Shown here: piece by piece, positions 15,720 to 23,194 of the stretch
How positions within the stretch are numbered: the first letter of the stretch is position 1
How the letters are laid out: the number at the start of each line of letters is the position of its first letter
Assembly: GCF_001422485.1 (NCBI RefSeq)
Contig: NZ_LMNF01000001.1
Location: 1,479,498-1,543,497 of the forward strand
Source: Agreia sp. Leaf283
Lineage (GTDB): Bacteria; Actinomycetota; Actinomycetes; Actinomycetales; Microbacteriaceae
Length of the DNA stretch: 64,000 nucleotides
Reading direction: 5' to 3'
Translations under genes and position numbers: made by a program
Notes under the pieces: model-generated
What the model was told of the DNA's origin: nothing
The model's database searches: none
The model's input: the letters and a program-made list of their open reading frames with translations, nothing else

Positions 15720-17585
15720 CTAGGCGGAGCGCCCCTGGCCCGAGAAGATCGCGCGGAGAACCTCGATCGGCGCCTTCGGAACGCGGTCATCCGACACGAG
15801 TCCGTTCGTCTCCTGCAGGGTGTCGGCGAGCTGCGTGTAGCAGTAGCCCGCCAGGAAGGTGCTCTCGTCGAGGGCACCCACCACGGCGCGCAGCCGCGCC
15901 ACGAAATCGTCGGCGCCCGACGCGCTCGAGTAACCCCAGGCATCCGTGTCGACGTATCGGGTGGCGAAAGAGATGCCGCCGAACTCGGTGAGCATCACGG
16001 GGCGTTCGCCGACCTGCTGGCCGTCGAGCAGGATCCGCCTGCCGGCCGGGCCGAACCCGTCGAGCAGCCGCTCTTTCGCGTCGTCGTCGGAGTAGCGTTT
16101 CGTCAGCACGGCGCCCGACGACTCGTAGTCGTGCACGCTGATGATGTCGGAGTCGACATGCTCCCAGCCGTCGTTCGAGATCACGGGCCGGGAGCCGTCG
16201 AGCGTGCGGGTGATCGAGACGAGGGCGCGTGCAAAGGCGCGCATGGCCGGGTCGTGCTCGATGTGCTGCACGCCCCAGCTCTCGTTGAGCGGCACCCAGG
16301 TGACGATCGACGGATGCGACAGGTCGCGTTCGATCACGGCCGTCCACTCGGCGAGCAGGCGCGTGGCCGCGGTGCTCGAGAACTCGAACGCCCCGGGCGT
16401 CTCGGCCCAGACGAGGAGTCCGAGCCGATCGGCCCAGTACAGGAACCGGGGGTCCTCGATCTTCTGGTGAAGACGGGTGGCGTTGAAGCCGAGCTCCTTG
16501 GTGAGCTCGATGTCGGCGCGAAACGCGTCCGGGCCCGGGCTCGCCAGGTGCGACTCGGGCCAGTACCCCTGGTTCAGCACGGAGCGCACGAAGTACGGCC
16601 GGTTGTTGAGCAGGAAACGGCCGCCTCCCCATGCGGCCGAGCGCAGGCCGAGGTAGGAGGCGACGCTGTCGATCGTCGCCTCGCCGTGCCGCACGGTCAC
16701 GGTCGCGTCGATCAGGCGCGGGTGCTCGGGCGACCAGAGGAGCTCCTCGTAGGCCTGCCCGTTCCGCTGCTCGAGCACTTCGACGACCCCGTGGATGCTG
16801 GTGGTCGCGGCGGGCAGGGTGAGCTCGCCCACAACACGGCCCTCGAAAGAGAGCGCGATGTCGACGACGGTTCCCGGCTTCGGATCGCGGGCGAGGTCGA
16901 TGCGCACCGCGACAGTGCCGCCCGGCACATCCGGAACCCAGTGCACGAGGCGAACCGCCACGGTCGGCGTCGCCTCGAGCCAGACGGGCTGCCAGATGCC
17001 GGTCGTGCGGTGGTACCAGATCGAGTGGGGATCGAGCCTCCAGTCCTGTTTACCCCGGGGCTGTGCGACATCGGCGGGGTCGTCCTCCGCGCGCACCACC
17101 AGGAGCTGCTCGGCGCGTTCGTCGTCGAGCGCCGAGGTGATGTCGAACGAGAAAGGCGTCTGGCCGCCCTCGTGCGAGCCGAGGAAGACGCCGTTGAGCC
17201 AGACCATCGCGCGATAGTCCACGGCGCCGAAGTGCAGCATGAGTCGCCGGGCGTCGTCGCTGCCCGAATCGACGCCGCCGAAGCCGGCCTCGCTCAGCTC
17301 GTCCGCGCTCACGGAGCGGGCGTACCAGACCACGCGGTGGAACCCGGTGTCGCCGATGCCGGACAATGCCGACTCGAACGGGTACGGCACGGTGATGGTG
17401 AGGTCGAAGTCCGCCGAGTTCTGCCAGCCCGCGTCGAGTCCCGAGTCCGTGTCGTCGAACGAGAAACGCCAGGGGCCGTCGAGTTCGCTCCACCGCGCCC
17501 TCACCAGTTGGGGCCGCGGGTAGCTGCCGTCGTTGTCGCCGGCAGGGCGATCGTGCGCGGTGTGGGAAGGGGCGTCACTGCTCAT
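15720..17585 (-). CDS. Glycoside hydrolase family 2 enzyme
   Basis: A 621-residue protein with the GH2 order: sugar-binding jelly roll (about 30-200, GAVDYRAMVWLNGVFLGSHEGG), Ig-like domain (about 205-300) and TIM barrel (about 310-615). The acid/base Glu is in WVPLNESWG (near 436) and the nucleophile Glu in MLTEFGGIS (near 533). There is no signal peptide, so it acts in the cytoplasm on imported oligosaccharide. Beta-galactosidase, beta-glucuronidase and related activities are all possible for this subgroup; the neighbouring GH43 genes suggest a plant-cell-wall side-chain substrate. An operator dyad 20 bp before its ATG matches sites near the ABC transporter, so the LacI protein encoded upstream probably represses it. 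Confidence 0.88.
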   Translation of the reverse strand: MSSDAPSHTAHDRPAGDNDGSYPRPQLVRARWSELDGPWRFSFDDTDSGLDAGWQNSADFDLTITVPYPFESALSGIGDTGFHRVVWYARSVSADELSEAGFGGVDSGSDDARRLMLHFGAVDYRAMVWLNGVFLGSHEGGQTPFSFDITSALDDERAEQLLVVRAEDDPADVAQPRGKQDWRLDPHSIWYHRTTGIWQPVWLEATPTVAVRLVHWVPDVPGGTVAVRIDLARDPKPGTVVDIALSFEGRVVGELTLPAATTSIHGVVEVLEQRNGQAYEELLWSPEHPRLIDATVTVRHGEATIDSVASYLGLRSAAWGGGRFLLNNRPYFVRSVLNQGYWPESHLASPGPDAFRADIELTKELGFNATRLHQKIEDPRFLYWADRLGLLVWAETPGAFEFSSTAATRLLAEWTAVIERDLSHPSIVTWVPLNESWGVQHIEHDPAMRAFARALVSITRTLDGSRPVISNDGWEHVDSDIISVHDYESSGAVLTKRYSDDDAKERLLDGFGPAGRRILLDGQQVGERPVMLTEFGGISFATRYVDTDAWGYSSASGADDFVARLRAVVGALDESTFLAGYCYTQLADTLQETNGLVSDDRVPKAPIEVLRAIFSGQGRSA

Positions 17586-17604
17586 GCGCCCATCATGTCA
17601 GCAA

Positions 17605-17622
17605 ATTTACTGCGCTGTAAAT
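17605..17622. promoter_or_regulatory. LacI-family operator upstream of the GH2 gene
   Basis: ATTTACTGCGCTGTAAAT is an imperfect palindrome with the central CG typical of LacI-family sites. It lies 20 bp before the GH2 start and shares GCGCTGTAA with the site at 18820-18839. Confidence 0.75.
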
Positions 17623-17679
17623 ACGGAACATGACGGTGTGCGGTTCGGCCGCCCGCGGCTGCGGCCCGATGCTCCGGGC

Positions 17680-18696
17680 TCAGGCGGGTGGCGCGCTCTC
17701 GCGCGCGATGAGTTCGTAGTCGACCAGGCGATGGCGACCGAGCCCGTCGAAGCCGGCGATCCGTTCTCCCAGCATCTCGAGGGCGACGCGGGCGAGGGCG
17801 TCGAGGTCGGGCGCGATCGACGTGATGCTCGGGAAGGTCGTCGCGGTGAACGAGATGTTGTCCCAGCCCACGATCGCTATGTCGTCGGGAATGCGGATGC
17901 CGCGCTCGTGGAGGGCTCGCAGGGCGCCCATCGCGGCGAGGTCGTCGCGGCACACGATGCCGTCGATCTTCAGGCCGGCGTCGATCGCGGCGCCGAGCGA
18001 CGCGGCCGACGCGGCGGGTGTGATCTCGTCGCTGGCGATCAGCAGCGCCGGGTCGGCCGAGAGCCCGGACTGTTCCAGACCCTCCTGGTAGCCCACGATC
18101 CGGAGACGCGAGGTCGACGAGAGAGCCTGGGCCTCATGGCCCAGGAATGCGATGCGCCGCCGGCCGAGGGCCACGAGATGGCGCGTGGCGGCGGCCGCCG
18201 CCGAGACGTTGTCGATCATCACGCGGTCCATGCTCAGCGGCGCCGGGCCCTCACCGAGAAGCACCATGGGCAGGTCGCCGTGGCGCTCGGCGATCTCGCG
18301 CGACGAGATCTGCGACGGTTGGAAGAGCATCCCGTCGACGAGGCCCGCCTCGCTGGCCGAGAGGACGGCGCGTTCGCCCTCGAGGGTTCCTTCCGTCTCC
18401 TCGAGGAGCAGTCGGTAGCCCGGACTGGTCTGCGCGGCCGCTCGGGACACGAGATTGGCCAACTCGGAGAAGTAGGGGAGTCGCACGTCGGCGAAGGCGA
18501 GGGCGAGCAGGCCGGTGCGCCCCGTCGCGAGACGGCGACCCAGGGCGTTGGGGCGGTAGCCGAGTTCGTCGATGGCCTTCTGCACCCGTTCGCGCATGGC
18601 GTGCGACACATGCGGATGCTCGTGCACGACGTTCGAGACGGTCTTCATCGAGACGCCGGCGTGCTCGGCGACGTCCTGCAGCCGGACTCCAGCCAT
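17680..18696 (-). CDS. LacI-family transcriptional repressor
   Basis: A 338-residue regulator: N-terminal helix-turn-helix and hinge (MAGVRLQDVAEHAGVSMKTV, then ERVQKAIDELGYRPNALGRRLA, the hinge helix inserting into the minor groove), followed by a periplasmic-binding-protein-like effector domain (about 62-338). The ATG at 18696 has GGGAGG 6 nt before it. It is transcribed towards the GH2 gene and away from the ABC importer; three dyads with GCTGTAA half-sites lie upstream of both units. The simplest model is a repressor released by an intracellular mono- or oligosaccharide from the imported glycan. Confidence 0.92.
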   Translation of the reverse strand: MAGVRLQDVAEHAGVSMKTVSNVVHEHPHVSHAMRERVQKAIDELGYRPNALGRRLATGRTGLLALAFADVRLPYFSELANLVSRAAAQTSPGYRLLLEETEGTLEGERAVLSASEAGLVDGMLFQPSQISSREIAERHGDLPMVLLGEGPAPLSMDRVMIDNVSAAAAATRHLVALGRRRIAFLGHEAQALSSTSRLRIVGYQEGLEQSGLSADPALLIASDEITPAASAASLGAAIDAGLKIDGIVCRDDLAAMGALRALHERGIRIPDDIAIVGWDNISFTATTFPSITSIAPDLDALARVALEMLGERIAGFDGLGRHRLVDYELIARESAPPA

Positions 18697-18784
18697 CGAT
18701 CCTCCCGGATAACGCCGTCGCATCGCCCGACGGAGACGCCGGCATGCGTGGCTTCCGATAGTAGCGGCTCGGTCGCCGTCACGA

Positions 18785-18798
18785 TTGCATCGCTGTAA
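18785..18798. promoter_or_regulatory. Possible auxiliary LacI operator
   Basis: TTGCATCGCTGTAA, 10 of 14 positions symmetrical about a central CG, shares CGCTGTAA with the two better sites. It is between the lacI start and the ABC operon, so it could serve autoregulation or looping. Confidence 0.45.
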
Positions 18799-18810
18799 CC
18801 CGAACCCCCC

Positions 18811-18839
18811 TTGACCCGAAACTTCTAGCGCTGTAAGTT
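18811..18839 (+). promoter_or_regulatory. Promoter and LacI operator of the sugar ABC operon
   Basis: TTGACC (18811-18816) is a good -35 element; a weak -10 candidate, TAAGTT, follows after 17 bp at 18834-18839. The dyad AACTTCTAGCGCTGTAAGTT (18820-18839) fills the spacer and covers the -10. Its core GCGCTGTAA equals that of the GH2 operator. A repressor bound here would exclude RNA polymerase. Confidence 0.7.
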
Positions 18840-18942
18840 CGACGCGAAGTCTTCGTTCGGTCTCCGGAATCACCCGCGTCCGATCGAAGCGGCAAACCCT
18901 TGCCTCGCCTTGTTCGGCGATCACAACTCGAAGGAGAGTCTT

Positions 18943-20259
18943 ATGAAGAAGGGCATCGCACGCAGGGCGGTCGCAGCAACGCTGGCCCTGGGCGTCGGTA
19001 TCGCGCTGGCCGGTTGTTCCGGCGGCGGAGCGGGAGCGGGCGGAAACGCCGTTCCCGGCGAGGACTACACCGGACCGAAGGTGTCGATCACGTTCTGGAA
19101 CGGCTGGACGGGCGGAGCCGCCCCGGTGCTCGTTCCGAAACTCGTGGAGAAGTTCAACTCCGAGCACGACAACATCGAAGTCAAGAACGTGCCGCAGGAA
19201 TGGGGAGACATCTCGAAGAAGATGCCTCTCGCCGTCAAGGCGGGCAAGGGCCCGGACGTCGCGGTCGCGCACGGCGACGACGTCGCCACGTACGCGGCGC
19301 AGGGACTGCTGCTGCCGGCCGACGACATCGTCGACGCGCTCGGCTATTCGGCCGACGACTTTCCCGAAGGTCTGATGGATGCGGGCGCATACAAGGGTGC
19401 CCAGTACGGAATACCGTGGAGCGTCACCCCGATGGGCCTGTACGTCAACAACGACGTCCTGAAGTCCGCCGGCATCGACCCCGCCACCGTGCCGACCGAC
19501 AAGGACGGGTACATGAAGGCGCTCGAGGCGCTCAAGGCAGCCGGCATCTCCGGCGAGTGGGTCGACGGCTACGTGTTCACCGGCACATTCGAGTTCGAGT
19601 CGCTGCTCTGGCAGTTCGGCGGCGACCTGTACAACGACGACGTCACCGAGGCGACCTTCAACTCCGACGCGGGCGTGCAGGCGCTGACGCACATGGTCGA
19701 CCTGATCGACAAGGGCTACAGCCCGCCGAACGTCGCTCAGGACGGCAACATCAAGGGCCTGCTCGCAGGACAGACGGCCTACAACTGGAACGGTGTCTGG
19801 CAGACGACCAACGAGTCGTTCAATGAGATCGACTGGACCGTCGCCCCCGTGCCCCAGATCGGAACCGAGCAGGCCGTGTGGTCGAGCTCGACCCACTGGA
19901 TGTTCATGAACAACAAGGGCCAGGACAAGAACAAGACGGCTGCCGCCGCCACCTTCGTGAAGTGGATGAACGAGAACTCGGCCGGCTGGGCCGAGACCGG
20001 CGAGCTCCCCGCCGCGAACGACGTTCGCAACGACCCGACCCTGGTCGAGACGTATCCCAACCTGAAGCCGTTCATCGACTCGCTTCCCTACGCGCACTAC
20101 GAGACTTCCGCGCCCGGCATCACCGCGGCCAACGCCCTCATCACGACGGCGCTGAACGAGGCGGTCACCGGCAAGAAGGAGCCCAAGGAGGCACTCGACG
20201 ACGCCGCCAAGCAGGCGAACGAGATCCTCAAGCAGAATGCAGCCAAGTACGGTGACTAA
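18943..20259 (+). CDS. Sugar ABC transporter substrate-binding lipoprotein
   Basis: A 438-residue extracellular solute-binding protein of family 1. It has a lipoprotein signal with lipobox LAGC (Cys25), a Gly/Ala-rich tether, and the fold markers VSITFWNGWTGG, KGPDVAVAHGDDVATYAAQG and AYNWNGVWQTT. The ATG at 18943 is used because AAGGAG lies 6 nt upstream; an earlier in-frame ATG has no such site. It captures oligosaccharides for the two permeases that follow. No ATPase gene is present, as is usual for actinobacterial CUT1 importers, which share an MsiK-type ATPase encoded elsewhere. Confidence 0.93.
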   Translation: MKKGIARRAVAATLALGVGIALAGCSGGGAGAGGNAVPGEDYTGPKVSITFWNGWTGGAAPVLVPKLVEKFNSEHDNIEVKNVPQEWGDISKKMPLAVKAGKGPDVAVAHGDDVATYAAQGLLLPADDIVDALGYSADDFPEGLMDAGAYKGAQYGIPWSVTPMGLYVNNDVLKSAGIDPATVPTDKDGYMKALEALKAAGISGEWVDGYVFTGTFEFESLLWQFGGDLYNDDVTEATFNSDAGVQALTHMVDLIDKGYSPPNVAQDGNIKGLLAGQTAYNWNGVWQTTNESFNEIDWTVAPVPQIGTEQAVWSSSTHWMFMNNKGQDKNKTAAAATFVKWMNENSAGWAETGELPAANDVRNDPTLVETYPNLKPFIDSLPYAHYETSAPGITAANALITTALNEAVTGKKEPKEALDDAAKQANEILKQNAAKYGD

Positions 20260-21226
20260 TCTCGCCACCCGCCTCCCGTCCTCCCGGCGCCCCCGCGCCG
20301 CGAGGACGGGGGCCGCCCGGCGCCCCCGCGCCGCGAGGACGGGGGCCGCCCGGCACACGGGCACCGCCTACCTGTTCCTCGCTCCCTTCCTGGCGCTCTT
20401 CACCGTGTTCGTCGTCGCCCCGTCGATCTTCGGACTCTGGATCAGCGTCACCGACTGGAGCCCCTTCAAAGACACCCAGAACTTCATCGGGCTGCAGAAC
20501 TACATCGACCTGTTCACTCCCGGCTCGATCACGTTCGGCGACTTCTGGCAGAGCATGGGAGCGACCGGCATCTTCACGGTGCTCAGTGTTCCCTGCCTGC
20601 TGATCATCCCGCTGTTCATCGCGATCCTGCTCAACAACAACATCCGCGGGGGCACGGCGTTCCGCGCCATCTTCTTCGCGCCGTATGTGCTGGGCGTCGC
20701 GGTCATCGGCGTCATCTGGAAGTACCTGCTCGACACCCAGTCGGGCATGCTGAACCACATCCTGGGGATGCTGGGTCTGCCGAGCGACATCCCGTGGACG
20801 GTCGACGTTCCGTGGGCGTGGGTCTCGCTGGTGATCGTGACCGTCTGGTGGACCCTGGGCTTCAACGCGGTGATCCTGCTCGCCGGCCTCAAGGCGATCA
20901 ACCCCGATCTCTACGAGGCGGCATCTCTCGACGGCGCAGGCATGATCCGCAAGTTCTGGAGCGTCACCCTCCCGGGCCTGCGACCGGTGATGCTGTTCGT
21001 GAGCACGACCACGATCCTGGAATCGGCCAACATGTTCGGGCAGTCCTACATCCTCACCAAGGGCGGGCCCGCGAACAGCACCCGCACCGCGATCATGTAC
21101 ATCTCCGACCAGGGCCTCTCGCAGAACAACATGGCCCCCGCCGCCGCGATGAGCTACATCCTCTTCGCATTCCTCGCGGTGATCAGCGTCATCAACTTCC
21201 GCCTGCAGCGCGAGAAGACAGAGTAA
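20252..21226 (+). CDS. Sugar ABC transporter permease 1 (MalF type)
   Basis: A permease of about 324 residues with six hydrophobic helices and the EAA loop EAASLDGAGMIRKFWSVTLP, which docks the shared ATPase. The GTG at 20252 lies within the end of the upstream gene as GTGACTAA; an ATG at 20237 in the same frame is an alternative. The cytoplasmic N-terminus carries a tandem 33 bp duplication giving RRPRAARTGAA twice, an unusually basic extension. It forms a heterodimeric channel with the next gene product. Confidence 0.9.
   Translation: MTNLATRLPSSRRPRAARTGAARRPRAARTGAARHTGTAYLFLAPFLALFTVFVVAPSIFGLWISVTDWSPFKDTQNFIGLQNYIDLFTPGSITFGDFWQSMGATGIFTVLSVPCLLIIPLFIAILLNNNIRGGTAFRAIFFAPYVLGVAVIGVIWKYLLDTQSGMLNHILGMLGLPSDIPWTVDVPWAWVSLVIVTVWWTLGFNAVILLAGLKAINPDLYEAASLDGAGMIRKFWSVTLPGLRPVMLFVSTTTILESANMFGQSYILTKGGPANSTRTAIMYISDQGLSQNNMAPAAAMSYILFAFLAVISVINFRLQREKTE
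20283..20348. repeat. In-frame 33 bp tandem duplication in the permease gene
   Basis: Two identical 33 bp copies (cccggcgcccccgcgccgcg followed by aggacgggggccg) stand head to tail at 20283-20315 and 20316-20348. The unit is 11 codons, so the reading frame is kept. Perfect identity suggests a recent slippage or duplication event. Confidence 0.9.
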
Positions 21227-21235
21227 GGACAGCGC

Positions 21236-22162
21236 ATGTCATCCACCACAGTGCCGAAGACGCCCGCGCCATCGCGATCGCGCTCGGCGGCGTCGTCGGC
21301 AGCGGGCTCCTCCGTTCAGGCGCCCCGGCGCAGGCCGAAGGGAGTCGCGGCCCGCACAGCCGGCCTCTACGCCGTGCTGATCTTCGTCGCGCTGGCCATC
21401 ATCCTGCCGCTCGTCTGGATTCTGATCACCTCGTTCAAGACCGACGGCGACGTCATCTCGAACCCCTACGGCATCGTGCCCGATCCGGCATCGACCGAGG
21501 CCTACAGCACGCTGGCCGAGGGCCAGCAGCCGATCTTCCTCTGGCTGCTCAACAGCTTCCTGGCGGCGACCCTGCAGACCGCGATCATCCTCGTCACGGC
21601 GTCGCTGGGCGCATATGCACTGGCCCGCCTCGAGTTCCGCGGAAAGAAGATCGTCTTCGGCGTGATCATCGGCACGCTGCTCGTACCCCCGGTCATCTTC
21701 CTGATTCCCAACTACCTCATCGTTCAGAACCTCGGATGGCTCGACACCATCTGGGCGATCACCGTGCCGGGCGCCGCGGGTGCGTTCGGAATCTTCTTTC
21801 TCCGCCAGTTCTTCATCGGACTGCCGGCCGAGATCGAGGAGGCCGCCCGCATCGACGGGGCCGGCGACCTGCGCATCTTCACTCAGATCGTGCTGCCGCT
21901 GTCGAGGCCTGCCCTGGCCACGCTCGCGATCCTGAGCTTCTTGGCCAACTGGAACGACTTCCTCTGGCCCATCTACGTGCTGCTCAGCCCCGAGCGCCTC
22001 ACTCTGCAGCCCGGGCTGTCGCAGCTGCAGGGAACCTACTCCACGCACTTCAGCATCGTGATGGCGGGTGCCGTCATCGCTTCGGTGCCCGTGCTCATCC
22101 TGTTCGGCATTGCGCAGAAGCAGATCGTCGAGTCCGTCGCGAGCTCCGCGGTCAAGGGATGA
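21236..22162 (+). CDS. Sugar ABC transporter permease 2 (MalG type)
   Basis: A 308-residue permease with six hydrophobic segments after a Ser/Arg-rich cytoplasmic N-terminus. The EAA motif is EEAARIDGAGDLRIFTQIVLP. It begins 9 nt after permease 1, with AAGGACAG upstream of the ATG, and its stop overlaps the ATG of the GH43 lipoprotein (ATGA). Together with permease 1 and the binding protein it makes a CUT1-type oligosaccharide importer. Confidence 0.92.
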   Translation: MSSTTVPKTPAPSRSRSAASSAAGSSVQAPRRRPKGVAARTAGLYAVLIFVALAIILPLVWILITSFKTDGDVISNPYGIVPDPASTEAYSTLAEGQQPIFLWLLNSFLAATLQTAIILVTASLGAYALARLEFRGKKIVFGVIIGTLLVPPVIFLIPNYLIVQNLGWLDTIWAITVPGAAGAFGIFFLRQFFIGLPAEIEEAARIDGAGDLRIFTQIVLPLSRPALATLAILSFLANWNDFLWPIYVLLSPERLTLQPGLSQLQGTYSTHFSIVMAGAVIASVPVLILFGIAQKQIVESVASSAVKG

Positions 22163-23154
22163 CGCACCGCCCGTTCGTGCCGTTGGTCGCGCTGGCGTCG
22201 GCCGGGCTCATCGTTCTGGCCGGATGCTCGGCGGACGCGACGGGCGACGGCGGCTCGGGCGGCACATCCGTCGACGGCGACGCGTCACCGGCGTTCGCCA
22301 TCGACCAGGACTTCCCTGATCCCGATCTGATTGCCGTCGATGGCGAGTACTACGCCTTCGCCACGAACAGCCGGGCAGTCAATCTGCAGTACGCCACGTC
22401 GCCCGACCTCGAGACCTGGAGCGTCTCTCTCGACGATGCGTTCCCCAAGCTCCCGGCCTGGGCGGAGACCGGTCGCACCTGGGCTCCCGATGTCGCCGCC
22501 CTGCCCGACGGTGGCTACGCGCTGTACTTCACGGCGCAGGAGCGCGAGTCGGGCCGCCAGTGCATCGGCGTGGCCGTGGCGGCTGCGCCCACGGGTCCGT
22601 TCGTGTCGGATGCGCCCGAGCCCCTGATCTGCCCGGTCGGCGAGGGCGGCGCCATCGATGCGAGCAGCTTCGTCGACGACGACGGCAGCCGATACCTCGT
22701 CTGGAAGAACGACGGCAACTGCTGCGGACTCGACACCTGGCTGAGGCTGTCGACGCTCACGGCCGACGGCCTGGCCGTGGTCGGAGAGCCGGTCGACCTG
22801 GTCAAGCAGACCGAGGAGTGGGAGGGAGACCTCGTGGAGGCTCCCGTGATCGTGCGCCATGGCGACGAGTACGCCCTGTTCTACTCGGCCAACGACTACG
22901 GCGGCGACGACTACGCCATGGGCTACGCGCTCGCCTCATCCATCACCGGGCCCTACGCCAAGGGCGACGAGCCGTTGCTCACGACGGCGACGAGTGGCGG
23001 CCGCGCTCTCGGTCCCGGAGGGCAGGACGTGGTGGCGGCACCGGACGGCAGGGCCCGCATCGTCTACCACTCGTGGGATCCCGCCTACTCCTATCGGGGC
23101 ATGATCGTCTCCCCGCTCGACTGGTCCGACGGCAGGCCCGTCGTCACTCCCTGA
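22159..23154 (+). CDS. GH43 family lipoprotein
   Basis: A 331-residue lipoprotein (lipobox LAGC, Cys23) with the five-bladed GH43 propeller. FPDPDLIAVDGEYYAFAT supplies the candidate general-base Asp, GAIDASSFVDDDG the pKa-modulating Asp, and VEAPVIVRHGDEYALFYSA the acid Glu. GH43 enzymes remove arabinose or xylose from plant polysaccharides or cut arabinan. Anchored outside the membrane beside the importer, it would trim oligosaccharides before or during uptake. It is translationally coupled to permease 2 through the ATGA overlap. Linkage specificity cannot be assigned. Confidence 0.85.
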   Translation: MTHRPFVPLVALASAGLIVLAGCSADATGDGGSGGTSVDGDASPAFAIDQDFPDPDLIAVDGEYYAFATNSRAVNLQYATSPDLETWSVSLDDAFPKLPAWAETGRTWAPDVAALPDGGYALYFTAQERESGRQCIGVAVAAAPTGPFVSDAPEPLICPVGEGGAIDASSFVDDDGSRYLVWKNDGNCCGLDTWLRLSTLTADGLAVVGEPVDLVKQTEEWEGDLVEAPVIVRHGDEYALFYSANDYGGDDYAMGYALASSITGPYAKGDEPLLTTATSGGRALGPGGQDVVAAPDGRARIVYHSWDPAYSYRGMIVSPLDWSDGRPVVTP

Positions 23155-23194
23155 CACCCCACCATCCATCGCACGACCTCAACGAGGAGGATCC

